Source: Leuctra nigra (Eukaryota > Arthropoda > Insecta > Plecoptera > Leuctridae). Taken from it: a stretch of DNA of 64,000 nucleotides. The translations under genes were made by a program, and so were the position numbers. The notes under the pieces were generated by a model. That model had not been told where the DNA came from. It saw nothing but the letters and a program-made list of their open reading frames with translations, and made no database searches. The stretch lies in contig OW203768.1 of the NCBI GenBank assembly GCA_934045905.1, forward strand, positions 21,466,770 through 21,530,769, read 5' to 3'. This document shows positions 1 through 10,743 of the stretch, piece after piece (position 1 is the first letter of the stretch; the number at the start of each line of letters is the position of its first letter).

Positions 1-431
1 ATTTTTTGACATCAACTTTTGAAGTCTTTCACAAAAAATCTCGCTCCCAGGTTCGATTTCCACTGCGCTATCTTTTCTACATTTCGTCATAATCTTCCAA
101 TCTTAGTTTTATAAGAATGCGACGTTATGCATCACAAAACAATACAAATAACAGGTTATAGGTAAAATAAAATAGGTAACTTTTTTAGCCCCCCTCCCCC
201 CCTTGTCACAAGTTGTCACACTTTAAAAAATAAAAAATGAGTAGTACCTAATGAACAAATAATTTGAATGGCATGCTGACCAAGTTCCATAACAATCAAT
301 GTTTGATACTATTATTGAAATGAGAGAGCTCACCTACTAGCGTAGCGTGAGACAATTGGAGTTCGCTTGGACTGACTTAGCTGATGCTGCGATCTAACAT
401 TGTTCAGTTATTATTGAGCGATCATTTTTAG
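1..431. other. Intronic sequence upstream of the first visible exon
   Basis: This is AT-rich sequence with no convincing coding potential. It should be intron of the gene whose exon begins near 432, because a pyrimidine-rich stretch ending in AG precedes that exon. Around 180-225 it carries a C-rich tract followed by GTCACA-type repeats, matching the dispersed poly-C family seen again at 827-1335 and 6640-6850. The words GAGCTCACCTACTAG near 328 also occur inside the MITEs at 57.3, 59.5 and 62.7 kb. Confidence 0.4.
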
Positions 432-1864
432 TTGTGTCAAGTGTTCTCCATGCTGGCAGGGCCTACTGACATGCACAAGCGGCCCGTGTGCACCTCCATG
501 GACTTGGGCTGGTTCGTGGCAGACCCTGCGCTGGCGGGCCCGTGTGGGGCCTGGACCCGGAACCCGGTCAGATACCCCATCATCGGCAGCGAGATGTCCA
601 AGTAGGTGTCTTCTATACCGGCAACATTACACAACTTATATCATGAGCACTGACCAAGTGACAAACGCTTTTGTTCGGGATTTGAAGCTCCGTCGTCAAT
701 ATTGACAAAGTCTCGTGGAAACGGAATTAATCTCGGTAAAGTTTTTCGCTGCGACGGCAGTGACGTCTTACATTTTACCAAATTGCGGAGGAACCTGATA
801 CAGTACAACAATGCTTCTTAGGGGCTGTTCATAAAGTATGTCACGCAAAATAGACGTAACTTTTTAGCCCCCCTCCCCCCTCTCCCCCCCCCCCTTGTCA
901 CAAGTTGTCACACTTAAGACAACCCCCCCCCCCCCCCCCCCTAAAAAGTATGTCACACCTGCAGAGACCCCTCCCCCAACAAAAAACACAAAAGCACATT
1001 ATTGATTTATTTACTGCAAAAAACATATTGAAAGAATGAGAAAACACTCAACTTTATATTGATTAATTGCAAACCTATTACATTCAAATAATGAGAAAAT
1101 TCTTATTGAGGGTTTTCTTGAGGAGAAATTTCTGAAGAATGGTCAAATCCTAGAGGGAAAATTCAAATCTCATCTGAGACTAATAAATTTGATAATTTTT
1201 TTTCGTGAAACGTACAAATTACACATATAGATACAACAAAGTGTGACATTACGCTTGTCTGCCCTCCCCTCTCCCCCTGTCACAGATTGTCACAGTACAA
1301 CAGACCCCCCCCCCCCCCGTGACATACTTATGGACATACCTTATTGGCGTATTTTAAATAATAATATGCACGATCTGATCGTGAACAGAATGAATAAAAA
1401 GTGCGGCCTTCAACTTCGACAAAAGCATTTATAAATAAATAGAGCGAATGTTTATACACATACCTTGGTATTTTTGGAAATTGGTGTAGTCTTCGAAGAG
1501 AGTATTTCAATCAGTGATAGTTACTACTTCACTTTGGGCACGTGATCTCGATTAAAACTTGAGCGCAGTTAGGTAAATATGTAACAGAGTTCTAGGAACT
1601 TATAGCCATATTTATCATAGTTAAATCAGACTTGCAAGCGTTAAACTTGTCAATGTGAAAGCATGCACGTCAAGTCCTCTCTAAAACACTGTTACATATT
1701 GCACATGAGATAAAGTGTTAAATGTGTACTAAGTAGTTATAAATGTCTCTTGCTCAGCTGAACTACTTCATGGACACTGTGTAACAAGTGTGATTTTCTT
1801 CCATAGATTCACAGATGTCATGTGCGCTACCAACCCCATGTTTACCAGCAGCAATCCGCTGTGA
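432..1864 (+). CDS. 3' end of an unidentified spliced gene (two exons: 432-601 and 1807-1864)
   Basis: Seen: an open, GC-rich stretch runs from about 432 to 601 in an AT-rich background. It is preceded by a T-rich acceptor ending in AG at 430-431 and followed by a donor (CAA|GTAGGT) at 602. A second exon starts at 1807 after a clear acceptor (TTTTCTTCCATAG) and joins in frame, completing an AAA lysine codon across the 1205-bp intron. It ends at TGA 1862-1864. The spliced product includes MDLGWFVADPALAGP, then RNPVRYPIIGSEMSKF, and ends TNPMFTSSNPL. I do not recognise the family with confidence. The compact GWF/YPII/SEMSKF style recalls small tail domains of metazoan microtubule or axoneme proteins, but that is a guess. 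The exon start could instead be 442 (alternative AG). Without splicing the first exon would stop at TAG 603. The clean in-frame junction and the following poly(A) signal favour splicing. Earlier exons lie outside the window. Confidence 0.6.
827..1335. repeat. Poly-C / GTCACA dispersed repeat copies in the intron
   Basis: Two related blocks (about 827-965 and 1240-1335) combine a CATAAAGTATGTCAC-like word, long C tracts (19 C at 923-941) and paired TTGTCACA words. The same combination appears near 180-225 and, reverse-complemented, at 6640-6850. This is an interspersed family, probably a non-autonomous DNA element. I could not define clean termini. Confidence 0.5.
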
Positions 1865-1876
1865 CAGTTGACCTTG

Positions 1877-2004
1877 AACATCGACATCCTTCAACATCGA
1901 CATCCTTCAACATCGACATCCTTCAACATCCACATCCTTCAACATCGACATCCTTCAACATCCACATCCTTCAACATCGACATCCTTCAACATCCACATC
2001 AAAC
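1877..2004 (+). repeat. 16-bp minisatellite, 8 copies, in the 3' UTR
   Basis: There are eight consecutive 16-bp units of the form AACATCSACATCCTTC, the last one degenerate. The variable base reads G,G,G,C,G,C,G,C along the array, so the later copies alternate and suggest a 32-bp higher-order unit. The array starts 13 bases after the stop codon of the upstream gene, so it would be transcribed in the 3' UTR. Because 16 is not a multiple of 3, all frames run through it, and short open frames here are not genes. Confidence 0.9.
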
Positions 2005-2081
2005 AACATCAAACAATGACTGTTACAATTCCTCTTCAAACTGCCTGCTTTCTTCTATTGAAGTATTAATCATATAAACAT

Positions 2082-2087
2082 AATAAA
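2082..2087 (+). terminator. Poly(A) signal AATAAA of the first gene
   Basis: AATAAA is followed by more A/T-rich sequence about 220 bases after the stop codon at 1864. It is the first canonical hexamer downstream and fits a short 3' UTR containing the minisatellite. Confidence 0.5.
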
Positions 2088-2605
2088 ATAAATGGCCACA
2101 GGCAGTAAAACTGTGCGTTTGGGTATTATAATAGCCAGCTATAAATCCAAGCAAATATCGAGAACTTTTATATGACGCTACAATTGAAATCGCTGAGGGT
2201 GAGGTCAGTATTGGGTGAACACAATAAAATCACTGATAGTGATAGTAAAATCTATTTAATTAACACAAATCTATATCAGTTTTCATTGACTACAAAATGA
2301 TTTGCTGCCCAATCGGTGAGGCCTGGACATTCACTCCAGAGGTTTCGGGGTCTATTTCAGAGTAGACCTTTATGACTGAGCTTTCTTTTGTTGTTGTTTC
2401 AGCATAAACATTTTGTTAAAATAACAACACCCTTTTGCCCGAAAGGAAGTTAATTAACGCAACTAGACATTTCAGGATATCACTTCAAATAACAAGATCC
2501 AGACGCGTAGGAACTACTCTCATCATTGGGAGGCTGGGTGATGCCCCCCTACCCCAGTTATAACCCTGCAGGGCGTTTTCATAGAATGTTAATATTACTG
2601 GGACT
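2088..2605. other. Intergenic AT-rich sequence, nothing recognised
   Basis: No open frame with coding character, RNA gene or clear repeat terminus is visible. Confidence 0.4.
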
Positions 2606-3093
2606 ACTATTTCAAAAATCTTTTTACGACAGTTCAACCATATTCAAGTATAAAATACTCATTTAATGTCCTGTAGTTTGCAAATGTCGCCCAATAATGA
2701 GTTTTCAATTTTATGTCTTTTGAGAATGAACAAAACTTTAACATGGGAGGTATAGGAAAATCGTTTCGAATTTGGTTAATAACTTTTAAAATAGCACACG
2801 TTGGTATTGTTTTCAATTTTTTTCCGAATAGTATGTCCGTATGTCTACCAGAAAAAAGTTTTTTGTTAAAATCTAACGGTACAAAAAAATTAGAACTTCA
2901 TTTTAGCTTAAAAATGAGACGATTTTACTTGGCTGCCATAAGATAACATGGGGGATAAAATTCCAATTATCTCAGAAACTAGACACTAGAAGTGTTTAAT
3001 TTTTTCAGGGATTATGTATGGCATGATTATCAATAAGTTCACAAAAAATTATGAAGATCTGAAACTATGCCTCGAGTGATCGCGCCACCTTAA
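2606..3093 (+). mobile_element. TTAA-ended foldback element, one end missing (copy of 31905-32443)
   Basis: This segment is closely similar along its length to 31970-32443, sharing words such as TTTTGAGAATG and ACATGGGAGGTATAGG and the terminus TCGAGTGATCGCGCCACCTTAA-like end. The right end finishes in TTAA (3090-3093). The left terminus present in the sister copy is absent. No transposase is encoded, so it is non-autonomous. Confidence 0.75.
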
Positions 3094-3364
3094 ATCCACT
3101 CAAAAAAGATACATTGACGTTGTTTTTTGAGTCGATTTAGCTCATTTTTTTAGCAATTTTCACTCAATGAAATGTAGAGTGTAATTTGTTTGTTAATAGG
3201 GGTAATCCCCCAAACCTCCCCCTCCCCCCCCTCATTTCTGCACGCCTGACAAGATCGTGCACTTCTCAGTGCAATTTTGAAAATTTTATTGCGATTTGCT
3301 ACTCTCCAAGTTTACGATAAGAGAGTGAAAATGAGTACTGACTGGAATGTGTTAATTTCTTTTA

Positions 3365-3793
3365 AAAATGTGTGACGCTTTGATAAGCGAGCATACGTAT
3401 TACATGCGAATTAATATGTTGGGAAAGTTGCTGCTCTATAACAGAGATTGGATGAACCTAGAATTAAATACGTCAAATGAGCAGTGATTTCTTGGAAATT
3501 TCTTGGAATAAAATTGGCAAATATTTCAAAACAAGGCATAAACTGTGAGTAAAATGTCAATAACTCTTCAAATTCTTGACCAATATGTCTGAAAGCTATC
3601 AAAAACACCTAACATGTTGGCCTAATTGAACATGCAAAATTGTAAGTTGATCAGTCAAACGGTTCCAATTTCAATTTTCAACCAATCACAGGATCTTATC
3701 CAAAAACTATACACGTGACCGCTCATATGACGATAGTGTGTGTGCAAAATTTCAGTCCGATATGGTGTGACCTGGTGTGACCTTGGATGGTAA
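3365..3793 (+). repeat. CTAG-end dispersed repeat, fragment
   Basis: The segment has the diagnostic GATAAGCGAGCA word near one end. It also has internal words of the family: ACATGTTGG, CAAAATTGTAAGTTGATC, AACCAATCACAGGATCT, and GTGTGTGCAAAATTTCAG followed by GACCTGG. It is cut off where the hAT-like foldback begins at 3802. Confidence 0.6.
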
Positions 3794-3801
3794 GTCACAG
3801 T

Positions 3802-4740
3802 CAGGGGTGCAGTCCTAGTAAAATAAGTGCCAGGGCGCCAAAAAATAACAAATCCGTAATGTTCACGACCCGCGGGGGGTTTGGGGGCAAGACTCCCTAA
3901 TTTGACCCCGGCAGGAATTTTTTGAAAAATTAACTATTTTAGTGATGATTTTACGCATTTGGGACGTAGTTTTTAAATAGATTTTAAAATGATCTATTTT
4001 AACAAAAGCTTATGCAATTTATTTGCATTTTTTAAGAATAAAATCGTAAGCCATGGATGAATGGACCAAAACATAAACTAAACGCGCATGCCCAATCCGC
4101 CATTTCTCTTCCAGCTACGTGTGACATTCAGTCAAGGCACTTATGTGTCAATCGTATAACGATAGTTCAGTAAAAGTTATAATTACATCGCGAAATAACA
4201 GAAATTGATGCTTACCTCAGTGTCAACATTCAAATACAATCGGCATATTTCATTTCAGCACTTATTCATACACATTCTTGTGAAAACTAGATGTCTATTC
4301 ACCAAAATCACCATTTGACAAACGCATTTTTTTATCACGGTCTTCTGAACCGTTCCCTTTCTGAATGAGCTCATTCAGAAAAGTTTCAGAAAGCCGTGAT
4401 AAAAAAATGCGATATGTCAAATGGTGATTTTGTTGAATAGACATCTAGTTTTCACAAGAATGTGTATGAATATGTGCTGAAATAAAATATGCCGATTGTA
4501 TTTGAATGTTGATACTGAGGTAAGCATCAATTTCTGTTATTTCGCGATGTAATTATAACTTTTACTGAACTCATTAAGATTGACATTTAAGTGACTTGGA
4601 ACATGCGCACTAAAGAGTGGTCACAAATAGTGACACGCCCTTTTTTAGTTCGCTTTAAGGGCGCCACTAGTTTATGTTGCGCACTGCCCATTTCCCCAAA
4701 AGAATGTCCAGGGCGCCGCCCTGGCACCACTGCATCCCTG
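3802..4740. mobile_element. hAT-like foldback element with long nested inverted repeats
   Basis: The termini are CAGGGGTGCAGT on the left and, reverse-complemented, CAGGGATGCAGT on the right, each followed by a GTGCCAGGGCG(C) block. CAGGG-type ends are typical of hAT elements. Inside, two arms of about 230 bp (roughly 4133-4370 and 4372-4604) are close inverted repeats, so the element can fold into a long hairpin. No transposase frame is present. A clean 8-bp target duplication is not visible (flanks GTCACAGT and TTCAGTCA), so the hAT assignment rests on the termini. Confidence 0.7.
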
Positions 4741-4979
4741 TTCAGTCATTCCAGATTTCAGTTTCCTAGGAAAAGAACATGAGATTGTAAATGCATAAAT
4801 AAAACCAATTGATAACTCTCCATCCTGCACAGAAGCATCTCAATCGGCTGCTAAATGTACCTCGATGTTCTGGAGGTATGATCTTGTGGAAGGAGTGGGG
4901 GGGGGGAGGAGGAGGAGGAGGAGGGGAAGGATCAGATCCGCATTACAATGTCTTCCGCGTCGTCGGGTGGCGTTTGATT

Positions 4980-6512
4980 GCGCGAGTATTGCTGGCTGCC
5001 TACCCAGCTCTCCGCAGGGGCAGCACGTGCTACTAGTCGGCGTGAAAACATTGCGCGAGTATTGCTGGCTGCCTACCCATCTCTCCGCAGGGGAAGCACG
5101 TGGTACTAGTCGGCGTGAAAACATTGCGCGAGTATTGCTGGCTGCCTACCCATCTCTCCGCAGGGGCAGCACGTGCTAATAGTCGGCGTGAAAACATTGC
5201 GCGAGTATTGCTGGCTGCCTACCCATCTCTCCGCAGGGGCAGCACGTGCTACTAGTCGGCGTGAAAACATTGCGCGAGTATTGCTGGCTGCCTACCCATC
5301 TCTCCACAGGGGCAGCACGTGGTACTAGTCGGTGTGAAAACATTGCGCGAGTATTGCTGGCTGCCTACCCATCTCTCCGCAGGGGCAGCACGTGCTACTA
5401 GTCGGCGTGAAAACATTGCGCGAGTATTGCTGGCTGCCTACCCATCTCTCCGCAGGGGCAGCACGTGCTACTAGTCGGCGTGAAAACATTGCGCGAGTAT
5501 TGCTGGCTGCCTACCCATCTCTCCACAGGGGCAGCACGTGGTACTAGTCGGTGTGAAAACATTGCGCGAGTATTGCTGGCTGCCTACCCATCTCTCCGCA
5601 GGGGCAGCACGTGGTACTAGTCGGTGGGAAAACATTGCACGAGTATTGCTGGCTGCCTACCCATCTCTCCGCAGGGGCAGCACGTGCTACTAGTCGGTGT
5701 GAAAACATTGCGCGTGTATTGCTGGCTGCCTACCCATCTCTCCACAGGGGCAGCACGTGGTACTAGTCGGTGTGAAAACATTGCGCGAGTATTGCTGGCT
5801 GCCTACCCATCTCTCCGCAGGGGCAGCACGTGCTACTAGTCGGTGTGAAAACATTGCGCGAGTATTGCTGGCTGCCTACCCATCTCTCCACAGGGGCAGC
5901 ACGTGGTACTAGTCGGTGTGAAAACATTGCGCGAGTATTGCTGGCTGCCTACCCATCTCTCCACAGGGGCAGCACGTGCTACTAGTCGGTGTGAAAACAT
6001 TGCGCGAGTATTGCTGGCTGCCTACCCATCTCTCCGCAGGGGCAGCACGTGCTACTAGTCGGTGTGAAAACATTGCGCGAGTATTGCTGGCTGCCTACCC
6101 ATCTCTCCGCAGGGGCAGCACGTGCTACTAGTCGGTGTGAAAACATTGCGCGAGTATTGCTGGCTGCCTACCCATCTCTCCGCAGGGGCAGCACGTGCTA
6201 CTAGTCGGTGTGAAAACATTGCGCGAGTATTGCTGGCTGCCTACCCATCTCTCCACAGGGGCAGCACGTGGTACTAGTCGGTGTGAAAACATTGCGCGAG
6301 TATTGCTGGCTGCCTACCCATCTCTCCGCAGGGGCAGCACGTGCTACTAGTCGGTGTGAAAACATTGCGCGAGTATTGCTGGCTGCCTACCCATCTCTCC
6401 GCAGGGGCAGCACGTGCTACTAGTCGGTGTGAAAACATTGCGCGAGTATTGCTGGCTGCCTACCCATCTCTCCGCAGGGGCAGCACGTGGTACTAGTCGA
6501 CGTGAAAACATC
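4980..6512. repeat. 73-bp satellite-like tandem array, 21 copies
   Basis: There are 21 head-to-tail units of exactly 73 bp (21 x 73 = 1533), each containing ATTGCTGGCTGCCTACC, CAGGGGCAGCACGTG and TACTAGTCGG. Each unit carries one CACGTG palindrome (E-box consensus). Variants recur in blocks: CCGCAGG versus CCACAGG, CACGTGCTA versus CACGTGGTA, and CGGCGTG in the first units versus CGGTGTG later, so copies have spread by local amplification. Sequence just before 4980 looks like a decayed partial unit. The period is not a multiple of 3, so the short open frames here are artefacts. Confidence 0.97.
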
Positions 6513-6639
6513 GTGCACAGCAGTTGATTAGCAGGGGGGGGGGGAGGGGTCAGGACACGACGGGTCTTTTGAATGTATGACGTTTGGAACTATATCATTT
6601 TCCGGATACGAAATTGTATTTTTATTTGATTTTACAAAT

Positions 6640-6850
6640 TTGTTGTAAGGGGCTGTGCACGCTTCAGGGGGGGAGAATACATTTCAAAGTTAGACAAATT
6701 CTATTAAGTGGGGGGGGGGGGGGTAGAGATAGTGTTAAGACGTCTTTTAAGGGGGGAGGTCTCGAAAAGTGTGACAGACCGTGACAAAGGGGAGGGGGGT
6801 GTCAGAACTAACCCAATTTTAGTGTGACGTAAATTATGATTTATGAATTG
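6640..6850 (-). repeat. Poly-G/C dispersed repeat, reverse orientation
   Basis: G-rich tracts, GTGTGACAGACCGTGACAA and TGACGTAAATTATG in this order are the reverse complement of the poly-C/GTCACA family near 180-225 and 827-1335. Confidence 0.45.
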
Positions 6851-7301
6851 CCCCAATGTAACGAACATTAGCAGCAAGCGGTCAGCAAGCGGTGTTCCGA
6901 AGGAATTAACGCCACAGTTAGATGGAACTTAAGTTTTATTTCTTCACAAATTGTTAATTTCTATTAACTTCTGATCGAACCTGAAATCGTTAATCCCTCC
7001 TTCCACTAATTTGCATAAATTAAAGCAAGAAAACCTTCTTTTTATCAAAATATTATTTCTAAAAGAATCTATAGTTGTTCTTTTCACGAAGTAGTTACTA
7101 GGCACTTGGAATACTTAGAACATACCACAGTCTGAATAATTTCACATTTGACCCTTGAGTGACGTCACTGGTAACTATTGTCTCACAGAACCATTTCATT
7201 TGCTCTCCCTGCTATCGAATCAATTTCAAGCTCTGGTGGAAATGAAATGATGTCCAAGTCAAGTGTTCGATGTTTTTGTGTCGAGGAATATCTGACAGCC
7301 A
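6851..7301. other. AT-rich unique sequence, nothing recognised
   Basis: No gene or repeat could be supported. A single GTGACGTCAC word occurs near 7160. Confidence 0.35.
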
Positions 7302-7500
7302 CGGAGCAAGCTGGCTCAGGATTAACCACTCCGAAGTACTGGGTTCGAAACCCCCGGTCGTCTCTCTTGGCTGAGTTCATTTGTTATCCTCAGTCGAGAT
7401 GCAAACGCTGTGAAGTTTCTGCTAATAGGAACGACAGGCAACTTCCATTTTTACTGATTCGTCATCGTCATCATCATCGTCAGCATTCCAAAACGGGTTA
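7302..7500 (+). mobile_element. tRNA-headed SINE, diverged copy
   Basis: A GGAGCAAGCTGGCTCAGG head with a B-box-like GGGTTCGAAACCC is followed by family words in the right order: CCTCAGTCGAGATGC, CTAATAGGAACGAC and CGTCATCGTCATCATCATCG. The same order of blocks is seen in better copies at 32655-32930 (minus) and 43505-43760 (minus). Confidence 0.6.
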
Positions 7501-9060
7501 AGAGGGGGGAGTTGTACCCCCCTCCTCCACCTTGATCATTTTAAAACAATTTGAGACGTTTGTTTGTAAACAAAATGTAAAAATTGGTACGCTAAAACAT
7601 AACAAAAGTTTGTATTTTTCCTAACATCAAGAGGATGGGGGGGACAAGGCCCCCCCCCCACCTTTATTCCATCCACCTTGATCATCTCTTAGATATTAAT
7701 ATAATCGTTATAATCCACTGACATTTGAAAAGTTGCATAACAATGCGTCGTTAAACCATTTCCGCTCACAAAAACAGTTCGAAGACAACGAGACCAGCCA
7801 AGTGTCCAATGTTTTTGTCTCGGGTAGTAGTCGGAAGACAATGAGCCGCCGAGACCATCCAAGTGATCAGCCAAAGCTTTTCCACACGGAAAATTACATC
7901 AGAACCATTTCCCTCCCTCCTCTCGATATCCCCCCCGCCATTGTTGCGATCTCGGTTCGAGTTTTTAACCCGTTTAAACAGAACCGTCGTCTCGCAAAGT
8001 CGATAAATTACGAAAATGGAACGTTCTGTCTCTCTTTCTCCCGCGCTGAGTTTTTTCGATGATTCGATTTGGCAATTCCAGCGATCTTCCTCGCGATTGG
8101 TCCAGATCGCGCTGGGAAAGAGACACTGATTGGCTCTCATCAAATTACTCTTTTCTTCCACGAGATAGATGGCATGTGAAGTACACTCAAGTTCAAAAGT
8201 ACGAGCGGAAATAAAACACTACCGAGCTGCAATGATACCTTCTTTGAAGAACCACTCAAGATACTCATTAGCTTAGATTTTGTACCTTAGAGGTAGAAGG
8301 CCCGATGTCCAGTTCCCGATTTTACGTAATTAAGCTTCATGTAATTACGTTATAAAATTGCCATTTGACTGAAGTAAAAAATACTGTTAATTGAAGTATT
8401 CTCTTTCAAGATAATTAGGGACCAATACAAATTATTGGATGAACGCAGAACTGCTGTTTAAGCTAAACTCAAGAATCATTGTAATAGACATCGGACCTTA
8501 AGGTACCTACTTATACCTATTATATTTAACTTATTGTTTTTTAATTATTGATAAAGTGTGTTTAATGGATATATTGAAAGACTAACAAGTCTAAACAAAT
8601 TAATTAACGAAAGTATGGAAATGTGAAGTGACTACTTACAATCAATGCTAATTGGAATGTATTGGGTTCTTTATTAATAAATTATTAATAAACTAGCTAA
8701 ATAGAATTTGTATAATCTTTGAAGAAATGCTGAAAAAAAATAATATGCATAATTCCTATATGTATTATTAATTTGTTTAAAAAATACTGAAGAATTCTTC
8801 TACTTAAAAAAATTATCGGATTTTGAACCCCTCGCTGTCACTGAAGCGAAAAAATATTCTCAAATATTTGAAAATATATATTTCACCTCTACTATACTCC
8901 ATCCTAATCCAAAAGTGCGTGGTGTAAAAAATATCATCACGTCCTGCTTGCCTCAAGAAGAAAGCTCTCTCTTTCGTTACATTATTACATTTCCCGGAAT
9001 TATCTTCTTCTGAAACGCAATTTGCGCGAAGATATGAGCGCCATTTTTCCTCCTCCTCAG
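7501..9060. other. Unassigned region with scattered poly-C tracts
   Basis: Open frames of 60-131 codons occur on both strands but lack recognisable domains, and their composition follows the background. A phrase around 7250 (CAAGTGTTCGATGTTTTTGTGTCG) recurs in altered form near 7800 as CAAGTGTCCAATGTTTTTGTCTCG, so part of this is old repeat. I cannot support a gene. Confidence 0.3.
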
Positions 9061-9330
9061 CGTGCAAACAACGCGTCCCCCTAGAGGCGGCGGTGGGTGC
9101 AACTCGTCAGGAAGGCGAACACTCTAGGGGGCGGTGGAGAGAGAGAGAGAGAGGGCGAACCAGAAGGCTGTGTGTAATAGCATTAGGAGATTCTCTCAAG
9201 AGCGTTCACCGAGTTACCCGTAATTAGGCGGCGGTGGGGGGATGAAGAGGGGTGGGGAGGGGGTTGGAACAATATCGCCGACTGTCAAGAGATGATTGTC
9301 GCAATTAGTCGGGGAAGTCGGTTCACATTC
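9061..9330. other. GC-richer block with GA tract
   Basis: This contains repeated GGCGGCGGTGG and CTAGGGGGCGGTGG words, a short (GA)n tract near 9140 and two CAATTAG/TAATTAGG homeodomain-core words. The composition stands out from the flanks. It could be regulatory DNA, but no direct evidence of function is seen. Confidence 0.3.
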
Positions 9331-9432
9331 ACAACGGACTCACGGAAATAAAATATTGCTATTGAGATAAATACATCAGTTGAAGCTCCAGAACAGATCA
9401 GATTGTACATGAACTGCAAATTTAAAAGATTT

Positions 9433-9505
9433 GACCTCCGGTGGGATTTGAGCCCACGACCTTTAGATTGCCGGTCTAATGCTCTACCAACTGAGCTACG
9501 GAGAA
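9433..9505 (-). tRNA. tRNA-like gene, anticodon GGC (Ala by anticodon), left arm
   Basis: This is the reverse-complement twin of the gene at 9568-9640, identical in sequence and folding. It is transcribed divergently from the twin, away from the 62-bp gap between them. See the twin for the structural reading and caveats. Confidence 0.55.
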
Positions 9506-9567
9506 TCCTTCAAATTTGCAGATTTTATAATCCATAAGACTTGTACAAGCTCAGGAAGTGAGAAGGA

Positions 9568-9640
9568 TTCTCCGTAGCTCAGTTGGTAGAGCATTAGACC
9601 GGCAATCTAAAGGTCGTGGGCTCAAATCCCACCGGAGGTC
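9568..9640 (+). tRNA. tRNA-like gene, anticodon GGC (Ala by anticodon), right arm
   Basis: The 73-nt span folds as a standard cloverleaf. The D stem is GCTC/GAGC, the anticodon stem TTAGA/TCTAA with loop CCGGCAA, the variable loop AGGTC, and the T stem GTGGG/CCCAC with loop CTCAAAT. The acceptor stem has six pairs (one G-T) plus a T-T mismatch at 1-72. The A box TAGCTCAGTTGG is consensus; the B box GGCTCAAATCC has one change. A TTTT run follows 7 bases after the 3' end. By position the anticodon is GGC (9601-9603), which is not normally used for alanine in animals, and base 33 is C rather than U. It may be a diverged gene, a pseudogene or a tRNA-derived repeat. Confidence 0.55.
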
Positions 9641-9976
9641 AAATCTTTTAAATTTGCAGTTCATATACTAAACATCATTCCATCTGAGATTGTCAGATTA
9701 TTTCTACATTTCAGATCAGATTGTGTTCACAGAATTTATAAAGAAAAAGCTCTATTATTATAAATAAATACCTAAGGTGGAAAGCGTTTTTTATATTAAC
9801 AAGTCCAAGAAACGCTCGCCGCAGACTTGCGATTGGTAAAAAACAGTCATCAAAACAATGGCATGGTCATAAATGTTTAAAAGAAGTTTACGATTCATTT
9901 AGGTAATTAACCAGATTTCTTGCTTTTGTATTTATTCATTGGGAACTAAAGAACAAAATGAATTTTAATGAAAAAC

Positions 9977-10672
9977 GTTACTTGTCCCCAATTGCCCCAC
10001 CTTCTACTTACTACTTGCACCCAATTGCCCCACCTTCCACTTACTACTTGCGCCCGATTGCCCCACCTTCCACTTACTACTTGCGCCCAATAGACCCACC
10101 TTCCACTTACTACTTCCTTCCACACGGCCCACCTTCTACTTACTTCTTGCGCCAACTGCTCCAACTTCCACTTACTACTTGCACCCAATAGCCCCACCTT
10201 CTACTTACTACTCGCGCCCAATTGGCCCACCTTCTACTTACAACTTGCTTCCACGTGGCCCACCATCTACTTACTACTTGCTTCCACGTGCTCCACCTTC
10301 TACTTACTACTTGCTTCCACGTGGCCCACCTTCTACTTACTACTCGCGCCCAATTGGCCCACCTTCTACTTACTACTTGCTCCCACGTGGCCCACCTTCT
10401 ACTTACAACTTGCTCCCACGTGGTCCACCTTCTAATTACATCTTGCTTCCACGTGGCCCACCTTCTAATTACATCTTGCTTCCACGTGGTCCACCTTCTA
10501 CTACAACTTGCTCCCACGTGGTCCACCTTCTACTTACAACTTGCTTCCACGTGGCCTACCTTCTAATTACATCTTGCTTCCACGTGGTCCACCTTCCACC
10601 TACTACTTGCTTCCACGTGCCCCACCTTCTACGTATAACTTGCTTCCACGTGGCCCACCTTCTACTCACCTC
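9977..10672. repeat. 33-bp minisatellite, about 21 copies
   Basis: Units are of the form CCACCTTCTACTTACTACTTG plus a 12-base spacer that exists in two types: CGCCCAATTGCC (early copies) and CTTCCACGTGGC (later copies). I count 12 CACGTG palindromes from 10250 onward and several CAATTG words before. Because 33 is a multiple of 3 the array is open in several frames on both strands (plus: repeats of PPSTYYLLPRG; minus: RRWATWKQVVS). An ATG-started frame begins at 9958 but shifts frame near 10150. This openness is expected from the period and is not evidence for a protein. Confidence 0.93.
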
Positions 10673-10743
10673 AGTTTCTCGTGTTTCTCGTCATTCTTGT
10701 GCTATTTGCACGGGATTAAGTATTCACGCACCACCTCCAGCTA

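Larger units (their letters stand above)
9409..9664. repeat. Near-perfect palindrome with two 103-bp arms
   Basis: Arm 9409-9511 and arm 9562-9664 are exact reverse complements as far as I can read, separated by a 50-bp spacer. Each arm holds one complete tRNA-like gene plus flanking sequence, including the TCTTTT run that would end Pol III transcription. The match stops sharply on both sides. Confidence 0.95.

Noticed and set aside
3794..4748. An 8-bp target duplication for the hAT-like foldback at 3802-4740
   Set aside because: The flanks GTCACAGT and TTCAGTCA do not match well enough; only short words are shared.
4840..5839. Repetitive open frames over the 73-bp array
   Set aside because: They are fragments created by the repeat; frame changes with every unit.
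7178..8161. Overlapping open frames of 61-131 codons
   Set aside because: No domain, no splice support and composition like the background; part overlaps a SINE.
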